Part shown: positions 27,181 to 35,869 of the stretch, piece after piece
How positions within the stretch are numbered: the stretch's first letter is position 1
How the letters are laid out: each line of letters opens with the position of its first letter
From: Tumebacillus_A lipolyticus
GTDB lineage: Bacteria; Bacillota; Bacilli; Tumebacillales; Tumebacillaceae
Length of the DNA stretch: 64,000 nt
Reading direction: 5' to 3'
Assembly (NCBI RefSeq): GCF_042682745.1
Contig: NZ_JBHUIO010000002.1
Span: 744,001 to 808,000 of the forward strand
Notes under the pieces: generated by a model
Told to the model about the DNA's origin: nothing
Seen by the model: only the letters and a program-made list of their open reading frames with translations
Databases searched by the model: none
Translations under genes and position numbers: made by a program

Positions 27181-27846
27181 TCACTCTCTGCTGTCCATGC
27201 CAAATGCTGTCTTCAGGGCGTTCACCGCTCCCGCATACTCCTGTTTGCTCCAGCCGTTATACGAAGGGTGCGGAACCCCTTCGATCACCTGCCACAGCTG
27301 GCTCTCTACCCCAGCCAACCGAAAGAACTTTTGTGCGAACCGTCCGCACGGCACGACGATCAGGCGATTCTCGCGCAGCTTGTCCAACTTTTTGCGCAAG
27401 CTCTCGGCGATGATCTCCTGCACGTCATTCCAGACGGGGTCCGCATAGACGTGCTTGTTGTTCGTCGAACGAACGCCTTCCAAAGCTTTAAAAAAGTCTG
27501 TATGCTGTTCCCGCAAGTGAAGATCCTGATAGGCGGCCGCCTGCATCGGAATCTGACAGACGTTCATCAGCCCCACCTTGTTCAGCGCAGGTCGGTCGAG
27601 CTGCTCCTCTCGGTTCTTCTTGATCAAGATGCCGAGCGGATATTTCTCAAATCGCTCCCCATACAGGTGCTTGGTCATCGAAGCGCCTGACGATCCAGAG
27701 ACGGGCGCCCCGTATTTTAGCTCCTGCACGTGTGGGCTTTCCAGCAAAAACAAAAATTGTACCTGCTGATCGATCAAGTCTGGAACCAAATATTTTTTGG
27801 CAAGACCGTTAAAGACTTGCCGCAACTCCTGCTTCCTCTCGCTCAC
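27181..27846 (-). CDS. uracil-DNA glycosylase superfamily-like protein
   Basis: The product has 221 aa. LFLLESPHVQELKYGAPVSG near residue 31 resembles motif A of the UDG fold, and GVPHPSYNGW near residue 190 resembles motif B (HPSxxN type); the middle holds KVGLMNVCQIP. These support a UDG-superfamily fold, but the catalytic class and DNA-repair activity are not established. It is transcribed with EamA, 71 nt apart, though a functional link is unlikely. Confidence 0.6.
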   Translation of the reverse strand: MSERKQELRQVFNGLAKKYLVPDLIDQQVQFLFLLESPHVQELKYGAPVSGSSGASMTKHLYGERFEKYPLGILIKKNREEQLDRPALNKVGLMNVCQIPMQAAAYQDLHLREQHTDFFKALEGVRSTNNKHVYADPVWNDVQEIIAESLRKKLDKLRENRLIVVPCGRFAQKFFRLAGVESQLWQVIEGVPHPSYNGWSKQEYAGAVNALKTAFGMDSRE

Positions 27847-27954
27847 AAATTCACCCTCTGATCTGCTGTGATTTGACCGACACTATTATAGCAAATCTAG
27901 CAAATGATCGCTGTTTTCGCAGCGCGATCTGCCGTTATCACCAGCGGATCGCGA

Positions 27955-27989
27955 ACAAAAACAGCATCCCCTCGTCGCCGAGGAGATGC
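27955..27989 (-). terminator. terminator after the polysaccharide deacetylase
   Basis: GCATCtCCTCG pairs with CGAGGgGATGC and is followed on the minus strand by TGTTTTTG. It starts a few bases after the deacetylase stop. Confidence 0.8.
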
Positions 27990-27995
27990 GAAAAG

Positions 27996-28712
27996 CTAGA
28001 GTTGCAACCCTTCTGACACCGTCACAAAGCGATATCCGTCCGCCTTCAACCGCGTGACGACCCGCTGCACCACATCGAGAAAAGCGCTCGGATCGCTGTG
28101 CCTGCCATCGTGCAACAGGATGATCGCGCCCGGATGAACGCCCTGCAAGATCTGCTCGGTGATCTTGTCAGGATCATACCCTGGTTCGTACTGTTCTGCA
28201 GGATCGACATCCCAGGTGACCAGCTTGCGATCTTGCTGCTTCAACAGCCAGGGCAACACGACCATCTTATCGCCATACGGGGGGCGAAACAGATTTTTCT
28301 CCTTCACGCCAAGCTTTTCAAACAGGCTGTCCATCTGCGCGAGATCGTCCCGAATAAAGCCTGGGGTCTTGTAGATCATCCGATCGTGGTTCACCGTGTG
28401 ATTGCCCACTTGGTGCCCTTCCTGCACCACCCGCTCCCCCACTTCCCAGTTGTCGACCAGATTGAAGCCGGTCATAAAAAAGGTCGCCTTCACCTGCTCC
28501 CTGCCCAACAGGTCGAGCAGCGGAGCGGTCCACTCCTTCGTCGGACCGTCATCAAATGTCAGGGCGACAACCTTTTCCTCTGTCGCAAAGTGGGTCACCG
28601 GGTCTAAAAACAGCGAGCGGTCTGCTGGCCTGTTGTAGTAAAAAAACAGAAACAGGTTGCACGCCACAAAGATGCCGACCACCAGACCTGCATATTTTAA
28701 CGCTCTCTTCAT
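27996..28712 (-). CDS. membrane-anchored polysaccharide deacetylase (NodB domain)
   Basis: The product has 238 aa. An N-terminal anchor helix (about 6-26) leads to a NodB domain with motif 1 LTFDDGPT, motif 2 HQVGNHTVNHD, motif 3 FRPPYGD, WDVDPAEQY, and motif 5 IILLHDGR. All catalytic and metal residues appear present. It probably de-N-acetylates an envelope glycan outside the membrane. The start ATG 28712 follows GAGGAGGG; a Met six codons earlier overlaps that site. Confidence 0.9.
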   Translation of the reverse strand: MKRALKYAGLVVGIFVACNLFLFFYYNRPADRSLFLDPVTHFATEEKVVALTFDDGPTKEWTAPLLDLLGREQVKATFFMTGFNLVDNWEVGERVVQEGHQVGNHTVNHDRMIYKTPGFIRDDLAQMDSLFEKLGVKEKNLFRPPYGDKMVVLPWLLKQQDRKLVTWDVDPAEQYEPGYDPDKITEQILQGVHPGAIILLHDGRHSDPSAFLDVVQRVVTRLKADGYRFVTVSEGLQL

Positions 28713-28746
28713 GCAAGTTGCCCTCCTCATCAGATCAATCTGCTCA

Positions 28747-29979
28747 TCACGATTCTTTCTGCTTCCAACTTTTCATCTGTCGATCGGATGGCAACAGATA
28801 GGTCAGGATGCCGAGCAGCGGTAACAGCGAGCAGAACACCATCGTAAAATCAAGCCCTTGCAGGTCGGACATCTTGCCGAGAGTGACCGAGCCGATCGCG
28901 CCGAGACCGAACGCCAGCCCGATGATCAATCCGGAGACGGTTCCCACTTTGCCTGGGATCAGCTCCTGCGCGTACACCACCGTAGCCGACCAGCTCGTCG
29001 ACAGGATCACCCCGATCACAAAGAGCAGCGGATAGGCGGCAGTCAGTCCGACATGCGGCAAGAGCAAGGCGAACGGCGCCGCACCGATCATCGAGAAAAA
29101 GATGATTCTGCGCCTGCCATAGCGATCGCCAAGCGGACCGCCGATCAGCGTCCCGATCACCCCGGCCACCATGAAGAGAAAGATCAGCACTTGCGCGGAG
29201 GAGATCGAGAGACCATACTTTTCGATCAGGTAGAATTGATAATAATTGCCGAGCCCCGAAGTGTACCACGAACGGGCGAAGACGAGAAAGACCAACAGCA
29301 CCATCGCAACGCCGATCTGCTTTCTGCTCGCGCCCATTCCGCTGCGCTCGCCTTGCTTTTTGGCCGGGATCGCTTGCAGGCTCAGCTTGCGCGTGTACCA
29401 GGAGGAGACGAACAACAACACCAGGATCGCCAGCGCCGCAAACGACGTAAACCAGATCGCGCCAAACTGTCCGAGCGGCACAAAGATCAGCGCCGTCATC
29501 AAGGGAGCGAGCGAACTGCCCGTATTGCCGCCAACTTGAAAGACAGACTGGGCGAACCCCCGCCTTGAACCGGCCGCCAGATAGACCACTTTCGAGCCTT
29601 CCGGATGAAAGACGGCCGACCCTAAGCCGATGAACAGCACCGCGCAGATGATCAGACTGTAGGACTGCAGAAATGCCAGTCCGAGCATCCCGATCAGGCT
29701 CAAGCCCATGCCGACCGGAAGCATGTACGGCTTCGGTCGCTTATCCGACCAATACCCCACCACCGGTTGCAAAATCGACGAGGTCATCGTCATCGCAAAC
29801 GAGATCCAGCCTACCTGCGTAAACGTAAGCGACAGCGACTGCTGCAGGATGGGAAAGATCGCTGGAATCACAGCTTGCATCGAATCGTTTAACAGATGAA
29901 CAAAGCTGATCGCAAACAAGATCTGGTACATCGTGCCAGTCGCCGTCGACTGAGCATTCGCTTTTGCCACCGATTGCAT
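28747..29979 (-). CDS. MFS transporter, fosmidomycin-resistance (Fsr)-like
   Basis: The product has 410 aa and 12 predicted helices. FVHLLNDSMQAVIPAIFP in helix 1 and GYWSDKRPKPY in the loop 2-3 motif are characteristic of the Fsr branch; GGPLGDRYGRRR is the equivalent in the second half. It likely exports a small drug or metabolite. I chose ATG 29979 (AAAGGG upstream); the frame extends upstream another 56 codons without a membrane segment or good ribosome site. Confidence 0.85.
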   Translation of the reverse strand: MQSVAKANAQSTATGTMYQILFAISFVHLLNDSMQAVIPAIFPILQQSLSLTFTQVGWISFAMTMTSSILQPVVGYWSDKRPKPYMLPVGMGLSLIGMLGLAFLQSYSLIICAVLFIGLGSAVFHPEGSKVVYLAAGSRRGFAQSVFQVGGNTGSSLAPLMTALIFVPLGQFGAIWFTSFAALAILVLLFVSSWYTRKLSLQAIPAKKQGERSGMGASRKQIGVAMVLLVFLVFARSWYTSGLGNYYQFYLIEKYGLSISSAQVLIFLFMVAGVIGTLIGGPLGDRYGRRRIIFFSMIGAAPFALLLPHVGLTAAYPLLFVIGVILSTSWSATVVYAQELIPGKVGTVSGLIIGLAFGLGAIGSVTLGKMSDLQGLDFTMVFCSLLPLLGILTYLLPSDRQMKSWKQKES

Positions 29980-30301
29980 CGGCACATCACCCTTTCCGGA
30001 CCTTGTTTGACTCTTTCGATATCCGTAATAATTGTACGTCAAACGCTCTTTTCTGAAAAGACTGTCTGGCCGATGCTCCTTCATCGGAGCAAGCTGCTTG
30101 GCGATCTGGGTGTAAAGCCACTTCCAGACGTTTTGCAGAAGCACCACAAGCTGAGCAGATTCCCAAGCCTGACCTCAGCATTTCACCTCACTCAAACGCA
30201 CCCTTTCGCCCTTTTTGCCGCCTTTTCCACACCTGTATGAATCAATCTCCCCCACGCCCGCATGTACTAAAGAAAAAGGTTCAGTCAAGGAGGGACGGTT
30301 A

Positions 30302-30433
30302 GTGCCAGATTTTGTTGCCACCATGACCAAATGGATCGTCGCGTTCCTCATCATCTTTCTGCTCTGCATGATTCTCGTGCTCACCTTCTTCAGACAAAGA
30401 AAAAGTGGAACTTCCTCCCTAGCTGCTGTCTGA
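30302..30433 (+). CDS. small single-pass membrane protein, unknown
   Basis: The product has 43 aa. A GTG start follows AAGGAGGG at 7 nt. Residues 10-31 form one hydrophobic helix (WIVAFLIIFLLCMILVLTFF), followed by basic RQRK, so the C-terminus is probably cytoplasmic. It lies alone, ahead of a bidirectional terminator. I do not recognise the family. Confidence 0.6.
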   Translation: MPDFVATMTKWIVAFLIIFLLCMILVLTFFRQRKSGTSSLAAV

Positions 30434-30442
30434 TCTCATGCG

Positions 30443-30480
30443 AAAACCCCTGTCTCCAGCAGAGACAGGGGTTTTATTTT
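30443..30480. terminator. bidirectional terminator
   Basis: AACCCCTGTCTC pairs perfectly with GAGACAGGGGTT; T-rich tails occur on both strands. It serves the small membrane protein gene on plus and the CD1247-like gene on minus. Confidence 0.88.
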
Positions 30481-30488
30481 CCGTTCAA

Positions 30489-30947
30489 CTATTCGAGGAG
30501 GTCATCCGCCTCCACGCCATCCTCATAGCTGTTGTCGTTGACCAAGATGGTTTCCTGACATTCGGGACAGAGCACTTCGACGATCTCATCGCCGCGAAAC
30601 ACGTCTTCATCGACAAACACCGTCTCCTTGCAATTTGGACAGCTCATCTCCAAATATTCGATCCCTGTGTCAGCTTCGTCCAGTTCAAGATCTGCATCAT
30701 ACTCGAACTCATCCTCATCGAGCTCGCCGTACAATTCCTCTTCCAGATCGGTCAGGTCGTCATCGACCGCTTCGATGTACTCTTCCAGCTGTTCCTGCAT
30801 CATCGTCAGGCGATCGAGGGTTCGAGCCATCTCGTTCATGACGTCCAACATGCCGACAAGCACCCGGCCTTCCGGGCTGCCTTGCCCAACGTTCAGTCCT
30901 TCTGCTAGACCTTTCAAGTAAGCCAGTCGTTCTTTGATTGGGTTCAA
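30489..30947 (-). CDS. CD1247-like N-terminal domain protein with zinc ribbon
   Basis: The product has 152 aa. The helical N-terminus (IKERLAYLKGLAEGLNV) is typical of the family. A strongly acidic middle (about 60-100) follows, then a zinc ribbon with CPNC and CPEC near residues 103 and 127. Function is unknown; members are widespread in Bacillales and Clostridia. It is downstream of yqhV, 89 nt away. Confidence 0.8.
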   Translation of the reverse strand: MNPIKERLAYLKGLAEGLNVGQGSPEGRVLVGMLDVMNEMARTLDRLTMMQEQLEEYIEAVDDDLTDLEEELYGELDEDEFEYDADLELDEADTGIEYLEMSCPNCKETVFVDEDVFRGDEIVEVLCPECQETILVNDNSYEDGVEADDLLE

Positions 30948-31036
30948 GAGACTCGTTCCTCCTTCGCGGCCAACATGCGGCTCTTAGCTCGTAAGATTTT
31001 CCATACATTTGCTAGTCTGACCGAACGAGCCACATT

Positions 31037-31312
31037 TTAACCGCGCACCCCCCAAAGAATCAGCCCGACCCCGCCCATGACGACGACCATCCGCCAAAAT
31101 TCCAGCCGATCAGCCAGCCCGAGCAGGCCGAGCGATGTGACCAAGATCAGTACGGTCGGCCCCACCAGCGCAAGGGCAGCGTTGATCTGTACCGCTTTTT
31201 GTAGGCTACCAAAGTACAGCATCAGGATCGCCGCCACCACCTCGATCGTCCCTGAGAGCAAGCGCAGTCCTGCCATCCCGAGCAAGATATGTTCACGAAA
31301 AAATGAAAGCAT
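31037..31312 (-). CDS. yqhV: YqhV family membrane protein (DUF2619)
   Basis: The product has 91 aa and three hydrophobic helices. Sequence and position directly after efp match B. subtilis yqhV, which lies between efp and the spoIIIA operon; spoIIIA is not seen next here. Function is unknown. Confidence 0.82.
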   Translation of the reverse strand: MLSFFREHILLGMAGLRLLSGTIEVVAAILMLYFGSLQKAVQINAALALVGPTVLILVTSLGLLGLADRLEFWRMVVVMGGVGLILWGVRG

Positions 31313-31378
31313 CCTCTCGCCTCCTCACCTGCAAGCATCACTATTCGAACATATGCTGTGCGCGGACAAGGTATCACC

Positions 31379-31425
31379 AAAACAAACAGGCACGCCTCCC
31401 TGAAGAGGCGTGCCTGTTTGTTTTC
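31379..31425 (-). terminator. terminator of efp
   Basis: An 18-bp perfect stem (AACAAACAGGCACGCCTC and complement, 6-nt loop) begins 2 nt after the efp stop; the tail is TGTTTTGG. Confidence 0.85.
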
Positions 31426-31426
31426 G

Positions 31427-31984
31427 TTATGCGCGGGAGACGTAATCCCCGCTGCGAGTGTCGATGATCAGCTTTTCGCCGACTTCGATGAACAGCGGAA
31501 CCTGCACGACAGCACCCGTTTGCATCACAGCATTTTTGGAGCCGCCTTGTGCGGTATCGCCCTTGATGCCTGGTTCAGTCTCTGCAACTTCCAGCACGAC
31601 GGTGTTCGGCAGTTCGACACCGATCGCTTGACTTTCGTAGATCATCACGGAGCATTCCATGTTCTCAAGCAGGTACTTGGTCTCCTCTTCCAACATCGCA
31701 GCCGGAATCCCCAGTTGCTCGAAGGATTCGTTGTCCATGAACGTGAAAAACTCACCGTCGTTGTACAGGTATTGCATCTTGCGAGTTTCAACCCGTGCGC
31801 GCGGCACCTTCTCACCAGCGCGGAAGGTCATCTCGCGAACAGCACCTGTGCGGATGTTTTTCAGCTTGGTGCGGACGAATGCGGCGCCTTTGCCAGGCTT
31901 CACGTGCATAAACTCGACGACGCGCCAGATGCCACCATCATATTCGATCGTTACGCCTGGACGAAAATCGTTTGAAGAAATCAT
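31427..31984 (-). CDS. efp: translation elongation factor P
   Basis: The product has 185 aa, the usual length. The KOW domain loop VKPGKGAAFVR carries the modifiable Lys32, and the OB domains end in IDTRSGDYVSR, the EF-P signature. It relieves ribosome stalling at polyproline. It follows pepP by 39 nt with GGGAGG before ATG. No EpmA/EpmB genes are seen; Bacillus-type EF-P uses another modification. Confidence 0.97.
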   Translation of the reverse strand: MISSNDFRPGVTIEYDGGIWRVVEFMHVKPGKGAAFVRTKLKNIRTGAVREMTFRAGEKVPRARVETRKMQYLYNDGEFFTFMDNESFEQLGIPAAMLEEETKYLLENMECSVMIYESQAIGVELPNTVVLEVAETEPGIKGDTAQGGSKNAVMQTGAVVQVPLFIEVGEKLIIDTRSGDYVSRA

Positions 31985-32023
31985 GAAAAATGCCTCCCAT
32001 GTGGTTCTAAAAGTCTCTCGGCC

Positions 32024-33091
32024 TTAGCCGATGGTCAAAAGTTCTTTTGTCGAAGAGGTGAGGATCTCGATGCCCGTCTCTTGCAGCACGATGTCATCTT
32101 CGATGCGCACGCCGCCAAAGTTCGGGAGGTAAATGCCCGGTTCGATCGTCACGACCATTCCCGGCTTGAGCACCATATCTCCGCGGACAGACAGGCTGGG
32201 CATCTCGTGTACAGCGGTGCCGAGGCCATGTCCGAGCGAATGCCCGAAGTTATCTCCGTAGCCGTGAGCCGAGATGATGTCGCGAGCGAGCGCATCCGCT
32301 TCGCGGCCGGTCATGCCCACTTTGATGTTCGCCAGCGTGTGCAGTTGGGACTTGAGCACGATGTCGTAAATCTCACGCTGCTTGTCGGTCGGCTCTCCCA
32401 AGACGACCGTGCGGGTGAGGTCGGAACAGTACCCTTGGTAGTATGCGCCAAAATCCATCTTTACAAAATCGCCCGCTTCGAGAATCTTCTCGCTCGCCAC
32501 GCCATGCGGCAGGGAAGATCGCGCACCAGATGCGACGATGATGTCGAACGAGGAGCATTTCGCGCCTTGTTTGCGCATGAAAAACTCCAGTTCCAGCGCA
32601 ACGTCGATCTCCGAGATTCCGGGGCGCAAGAAGCTGAGGATGTGTGAGAACGCATCGTCTGCGATCTTCGCCGCTTGGCGCATGATCACAAGTTCGCTCT
32701 CATCTTTGAACAGGCGGATCTCTTCCACGACGTTGGAAGACGGCACCAGCGTGATGCTGTCGAGTTTCTCACCTAGCGATTCGTAGAGGCTGTAGTTGAC
32801 ATGATCTTTCTCGAAAGCGAGCTTGGTCAACTGCTTGGCTCTCAACTCTGCAAGAAGCGATGCGGCAAAATCGCTCGCTTCCACGACGCGGCAGTGTGGG
32901 CATTGCACAGTCGCTTGTTCGGTGTAGCGGAAGTCGGTGATCATGATCGCTTCGTCATGCGTGACGAGCAAGTAGCCGGTCGAACCTGTAAAACCCGAGA
33001 TGTAAAAGCGATTCTCCATCTTCAGGATGAGCATTGCTTCCAAACCTTGCTCGGTCATTTTCGCGCGCAAACGTGTCAGACGCTGTTCCAC
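32024..33091 (-). CDS. Xaa-Pro peptidase, M24B family (YqhT-like)
   Basis: The product has 355 aa. A creatinase-like N-terminal domain (about 1-125) precedes the pita-bread domain with metal ligands in MDFGAYYQGYCSDLTRT, GHSLGHGLG, ITIEPG-like VVTIEPGIY and VRIEDD. It cleaves N-terminal residues before proline. GTG 33091 with AGGGGGAG is the start. Order aroQ-pepP-efp-yqhV equals B. subtilis yqhS-yqhT-efp-yqhV. Confidence 0.94.
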   Translation of the reverse strand: MEQRLTRLRAKMTEQGLEAMLILKMENRFYISGFTGSTGYLLVTHDEAIMITDFRYTEQATVQCPHCRVVEASDFAASLLAELRAKQLTKLAFEKDHVNYSLYESLGEKLDSITLVPSSNVVEEIRLFKDESELVIMRQAAKIADDAFSHILSFLRPGISEIDVALELEFFMRKQGAKCSSFDIIVASGARSSLPHGVASEKILEAGDFVKMDFGAYYQGYCSDLTRTVVLGEPTDKQREIYDIVLKSQLHTLANIKVGMTGREADALARDIISAHGYGDNFGHSLGHGLGTAVHEMPSLSVRGDMVLKPGMVVTIEPGIYLPNFGGVRIEDDIVLQETGIEILTSSTKELLTIG

Positions 33092-33118
33092 AGAAACTCC
33101 CCCTTAGCTGTTCATTGT

Positions 33119-33574
33119 CTACTCAGCAGATAACAACCCTCTTTTGGCAAAATCTTCAATCAGCGCATGGAAGGCGAGCGTATACCCGAGCGCGCCTAGC
33201 CCGCAGATCTGGCCCATGACGACAGGAGCGGTCATCGAGCGATGACGAAACTCTTCGCGCGCATGGATGTTCGACAGATGCACTTCGATCGTCGGGATCT
33301 GAATCGCCGCCAAACAATCGCGGATGGCGATGCTGGTGTGCGTATAGGCGGCCGGGTTGAGGATGATGCCGTCCGTGTTGCCAACGCACGCCTGCAGGCG
33401 ATCGATCAGCTCACCTTCATGGTTGGACTGAAAACTTTCCAGCTCGACGCCAAAGCGATCGGCGAGCAAAGCGAGATCGCGGTCAATCCCAGCAAGCGTC
33501 GTCCGGCCGTAAATCTCCGGCTCACGCGTGCCAAGCAGATTGAGGTTGGGCCCATGCATTACCAATATTTTCAC
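33119..33574 (-). CDS. aroQ: type II 3-dehydroquinate dehydratase
   Basis: The product has 151 aa. It shows KILVMHGPNLNLLG, the tyrosine loop REPEIYG, FQSNHEGELID, LNPAAYTHTS and VHLSNIHAREEFRH, all type II signature regions. It acts in the shikimate pathway. GTG 33574 gives the usual N-terminus; a TTG one codon earlier is nearer the optimal distance from GGGAGG, so the start is uncertain by one codon. Confidence 0.95.
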   Translation of the reverse strand: MKILVMHGPNLNLLGTREPEIYGRTTLAGIDRDLALLADRFGVELESFQSNHEGELIDRLQACVGNTDGIILNPAAYTHTSIAIRDCLAAIQIPTIEVHLSNIHAREEFRHRSMTAPVVMGQICGLGALGYTLAFHALIEDFAKRGLLSAE

Positions 33575-33682
33575 CAAAGGGATAACCTCCCAAAAAGTCC
33601 AAGATACATTTTATCATGAAAATCTATCGTTGAATAGTCGCGAGCCGATCGCCGAGTTGTCAATCGCAACCGCTCGCCACCA

Positions 33683-33691
33683 TGATATAAT
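33683..33691 (+). promoter_or_regulatory. extended -10 promoter of the phosphatase gene
   Basis: TGATATAAT is a perfect -10 with TGn extension. The start would be near 33698, 24 nt before ATG. No strong -35 at proper spacing is visible. Confidence 0.55.
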
Positions 33692-33721
33692 GGGCAAAAA
33701 GAAATAGCGAGGTGTGACATC

Positions 33722-34327
33722 ATGAATCAGCCGATCCATCTGACGCTCGTGCGCCACGGAGAAACCCTTTGGAACCGCGAGTTTCGCTTGCAGGGTTCCC
33801 AGGACATCCCGCTCTCTGACACTGGGCTGGCACAGGCGACAGCGATCGCCAAGCGCCTGTCCCGCGAGCAGTTCCAAGCCCTCTACTCCAGCCACCTGCA
33901 ACGAGCGCACAAGACGGCAGAGACGATCGCAGAAGCGTCAGGCGTTCTCCACCGCGTGCACAAAGATTTGCACGAGCGCCATTTTGGCGAGATCGAAGGG
34001 CATACTCGCGACGAGATCCTTGAGCGCTATCCGGCGATCTGGGGCCGCGAAAAAACGTATGACGTCGCAGGTGTCGAGCCGTTCGACGCGCTGCGTGAAC
34101 GCTCCCGGCAGGCGATCGAACAGATCGCCGACCAGCATCCTGGCGAACATGTGGTCATCGTCTCTCACGGCGGCACGATCAATGCGTTCTTGCATTCGAT
34201 CTCAGACGGCAGGTGCGGCACCGGCATCAGCACGCTGGGCAACACGAGCGTCACCCGCGTGCTGCGCGACCAGGACGGCGTTTGGCAGATCATCGAAATC
34301 GGCTGTACCGCGCACCTCGGCGGCTGA
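33722..34327 (+). CDS. histidine phosphatase family protein (phosphoglycerate mutase-like)
   Basis: The product has 201 aa. LVRHGETLWNREFRLQG holds the catalytic His and RHG motif; SHLQRAHKTAE, ERHFGEIEG and IVSHGGTINAF complete the active site. It could be a cofactor-dependent phosphatase such as an alpha-ribazole phosphatase or PhoE-like enzyme; sequence alone does not decide. It is a single gene inserted between gcvPB and aroQ on the opposite strand. Confidence 0.9.
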   Translation: MNQPIHLTLVRHGETLWNREFRLQGSQDIPLSDTGLAQATAIAKRLSREQFQALYSSHLQRAHKTAETIAEASGVLHRVHKDLHERHFGEIEGHTRDEILERYPAIWGREKTYDVAGVEPFDALRERSRQAIEQIADQHPGEHVVIVSHGGTINAFLHSISDGRCGTGISTLGNTSVTRVLRDQDGVWQIIEIGCTAHLGG

Positions 34328-34364
34328 AGGTGACGCATGATCTTTTCACTTCATCGAGCAAAGC

Positions 34365-34395
34365 AAAGGGAGCGCCATCGCGGCACTCCCTTTTT
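34365..34395. terminator. terminator between the phosphatase gene and gcvPB
   Basis: AAAGGGAGcGCC pairs with GGCaCTCCCTTT; the plus tail is TTTTT, and on minus the hairpin follows gcvPB closely. Confidence 0.75.
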
Positions 34396-34399
34396 ATGA

Positions 34400-35869
34400 T
34401 TACCCTTCGAAGGAAAAACGCAGCACCGGATTGCGCGCAGCGGTCGTCTCGTCCAGACGATTGACCTTCGTGTGGTACGGTGCGTTTTTGATCAGGTCCG
34501 CATTCTCTTCCGCCTCTTTGGCGATCTGAATCATCGTGTCGCAGAAAGAGTCGAGCGTCTGCAGGTTTTCCGTTTCGGTCGGCTCGATCATGATCGCTTC
34601 CTCTACGTTCAGCGGGAAGTAGATCGTCGGCGGATGCACGCCAAAGTCGAGCAGTCGCTTCGCCAGATCGAGCGTTTTGACGCCATGCTCTTTTTTCAGC
34701 TTGCGACCGGACAGAACAAACTCATGCTTGCAGATGCGGTCATACGGCAGCTCGAAATGAGGTTGCAGACGGCGCATCATGTAGTTGGCGTTGAGCACCG
34801 CATCTTCGGTGACGCGCTTCAGGCCGACCGGGCCCATCGTGCGAATGTACGAATATGCGCGCACGTTGATGCCAAAGTTGCCCCAGAAGCCTTTTACCTT
34901 GCCGATCGACTGCGGGCGGTTCCAGTTCAGCACGAAGCTGCCATCTTCCGCCTGTTCGACGCGCGGTTTCGGCAGGAAGGGGATCAGTTCCTTCTTCACG
35001 CCGACCGGGCCGGAGCCTGGGCCACCGCCGCCGTGCGGAGTCGTGAACGTCTTGTGCAGGTTCAAGTGCACGACGTCAAAGCCCATGTCGCCCGGGCGAG
35101 CATAGCCGAGGATCGCGTTCGCGTTCGCTCCATCGTAGTAGAGCAAGCCGCCCGCTTCGTGAACGATCTCCGCGATCTCGATGATCTGATCTTCAAACAG
35201 TCCGAGCGTGGACGGGTTGGTCAGCATCAGCGCTGCCGTGTCTTCGCTCACCACTTGGCGCAGCGCTTCAAGGTCAACCCCGCCCTGTTCGTTCGACTTG
35301 ACGGTGACCGTCCGATAGCCGGCGACTGTCGCCGAAGCCGGGTTGGTGCCGTGCGCAGAGTCGGGAACGATGACGGTCGTGCGCTTTTCGCCGCGCGCTT
35401 CATGGTAGGCGCGGATCATCATCAGACCGGTCCACTCGCCGTGCGCACCAGCTGCCGGCTGCAGGGATACTTCATCCATGCCGGTGATCTCTGCCAGCTC
35501 CGTCTGCAGTTTGAACATCAGTTCAAGCGCACCTTGCACCTGCTCTTGCGGTTGCAGCGGATGGATCGAGGCGAAGCCGGGGATCGCAGCCGCTTTTTCG
35601 TTGCGCTTCGGGTTGTATTTCATCGTGCAGGAGCCGAGCGGATAGAATCCGTCGTCCACACCGTGGTTGCGCTTCGAGAGCTCGGTGAAGTGGCGCACGA
35701 GGTCCAGTTCAGCCACCTCGGGCAGCTGAGCAGGAGTTTGACGGATATAGCCTGCCGGAATCAGGTTTTCGATCGGCTCTTCCGGCACATCGAGCTCTGG
35801 AAGGCTGTAGGAGATGCGGCCTGGCTCGCTCAATTCAAAAATGAGTGCTTTATCTTTCTCTTGACGCAT
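34400..35869 (-). CDS. gcvPB: glycine dehydrogenase (decarboxylating) subunit 2
   Basis: The product has 489 aa. The PLP lysine lies in HLNLHKTFTTPHGGGGPGSG. Other marks are GSCTMKYNP and LQPAAGAHGEWTG. It is the catalytic half of two-subunit P-protein of the glycine cleavage system. It starts at ATG 35869, overlapping the gcvPA stop by 1 nt, so the halves are co-translated. Confidence 0.97.
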   Translation of the reverse strand: MRQEKDKALIFELSEPGRISYSLPELDVPEEPIENLIPAGYIRQTPAQLPEVAELDLVRHFTELSKRNHGVDDGFYPLGSCTMKYNPKRNEKAAAIPGFASIHPLQPQEQVQGALELMFKLQTELAEITGMDEVSLQPAAGAHGEWTGLMMIRAYHEARGEKRTTVIVPDSAHGTNPASATVAGYRTVTVKSNEQGGVDLEALRQVVSEDTAALMLTNPSTLGLFEDQIIEIAEIVHEAGGLLYYDGANANAILGYARPGDMGFDVVHLNLHKTFTTPHGGGGPGSGPVGVKKELIPFLPKPRVEQAEDGSFVLNWNRPQSIGKVKGFWGNFGINVRAYSYIRTMGPVGLKRVTEDAVLNANYMMRRLQPHFELPYDRICKHEFVLSGRKLKKEHGVKTLDLAKRLLDFGVHPPTIYFPLNVEEAIMIEPTETENLQTLDSFCDTMIQIAKEAEENADLIKNAPYHTKVNRLDETTAARNPVLRFSFEG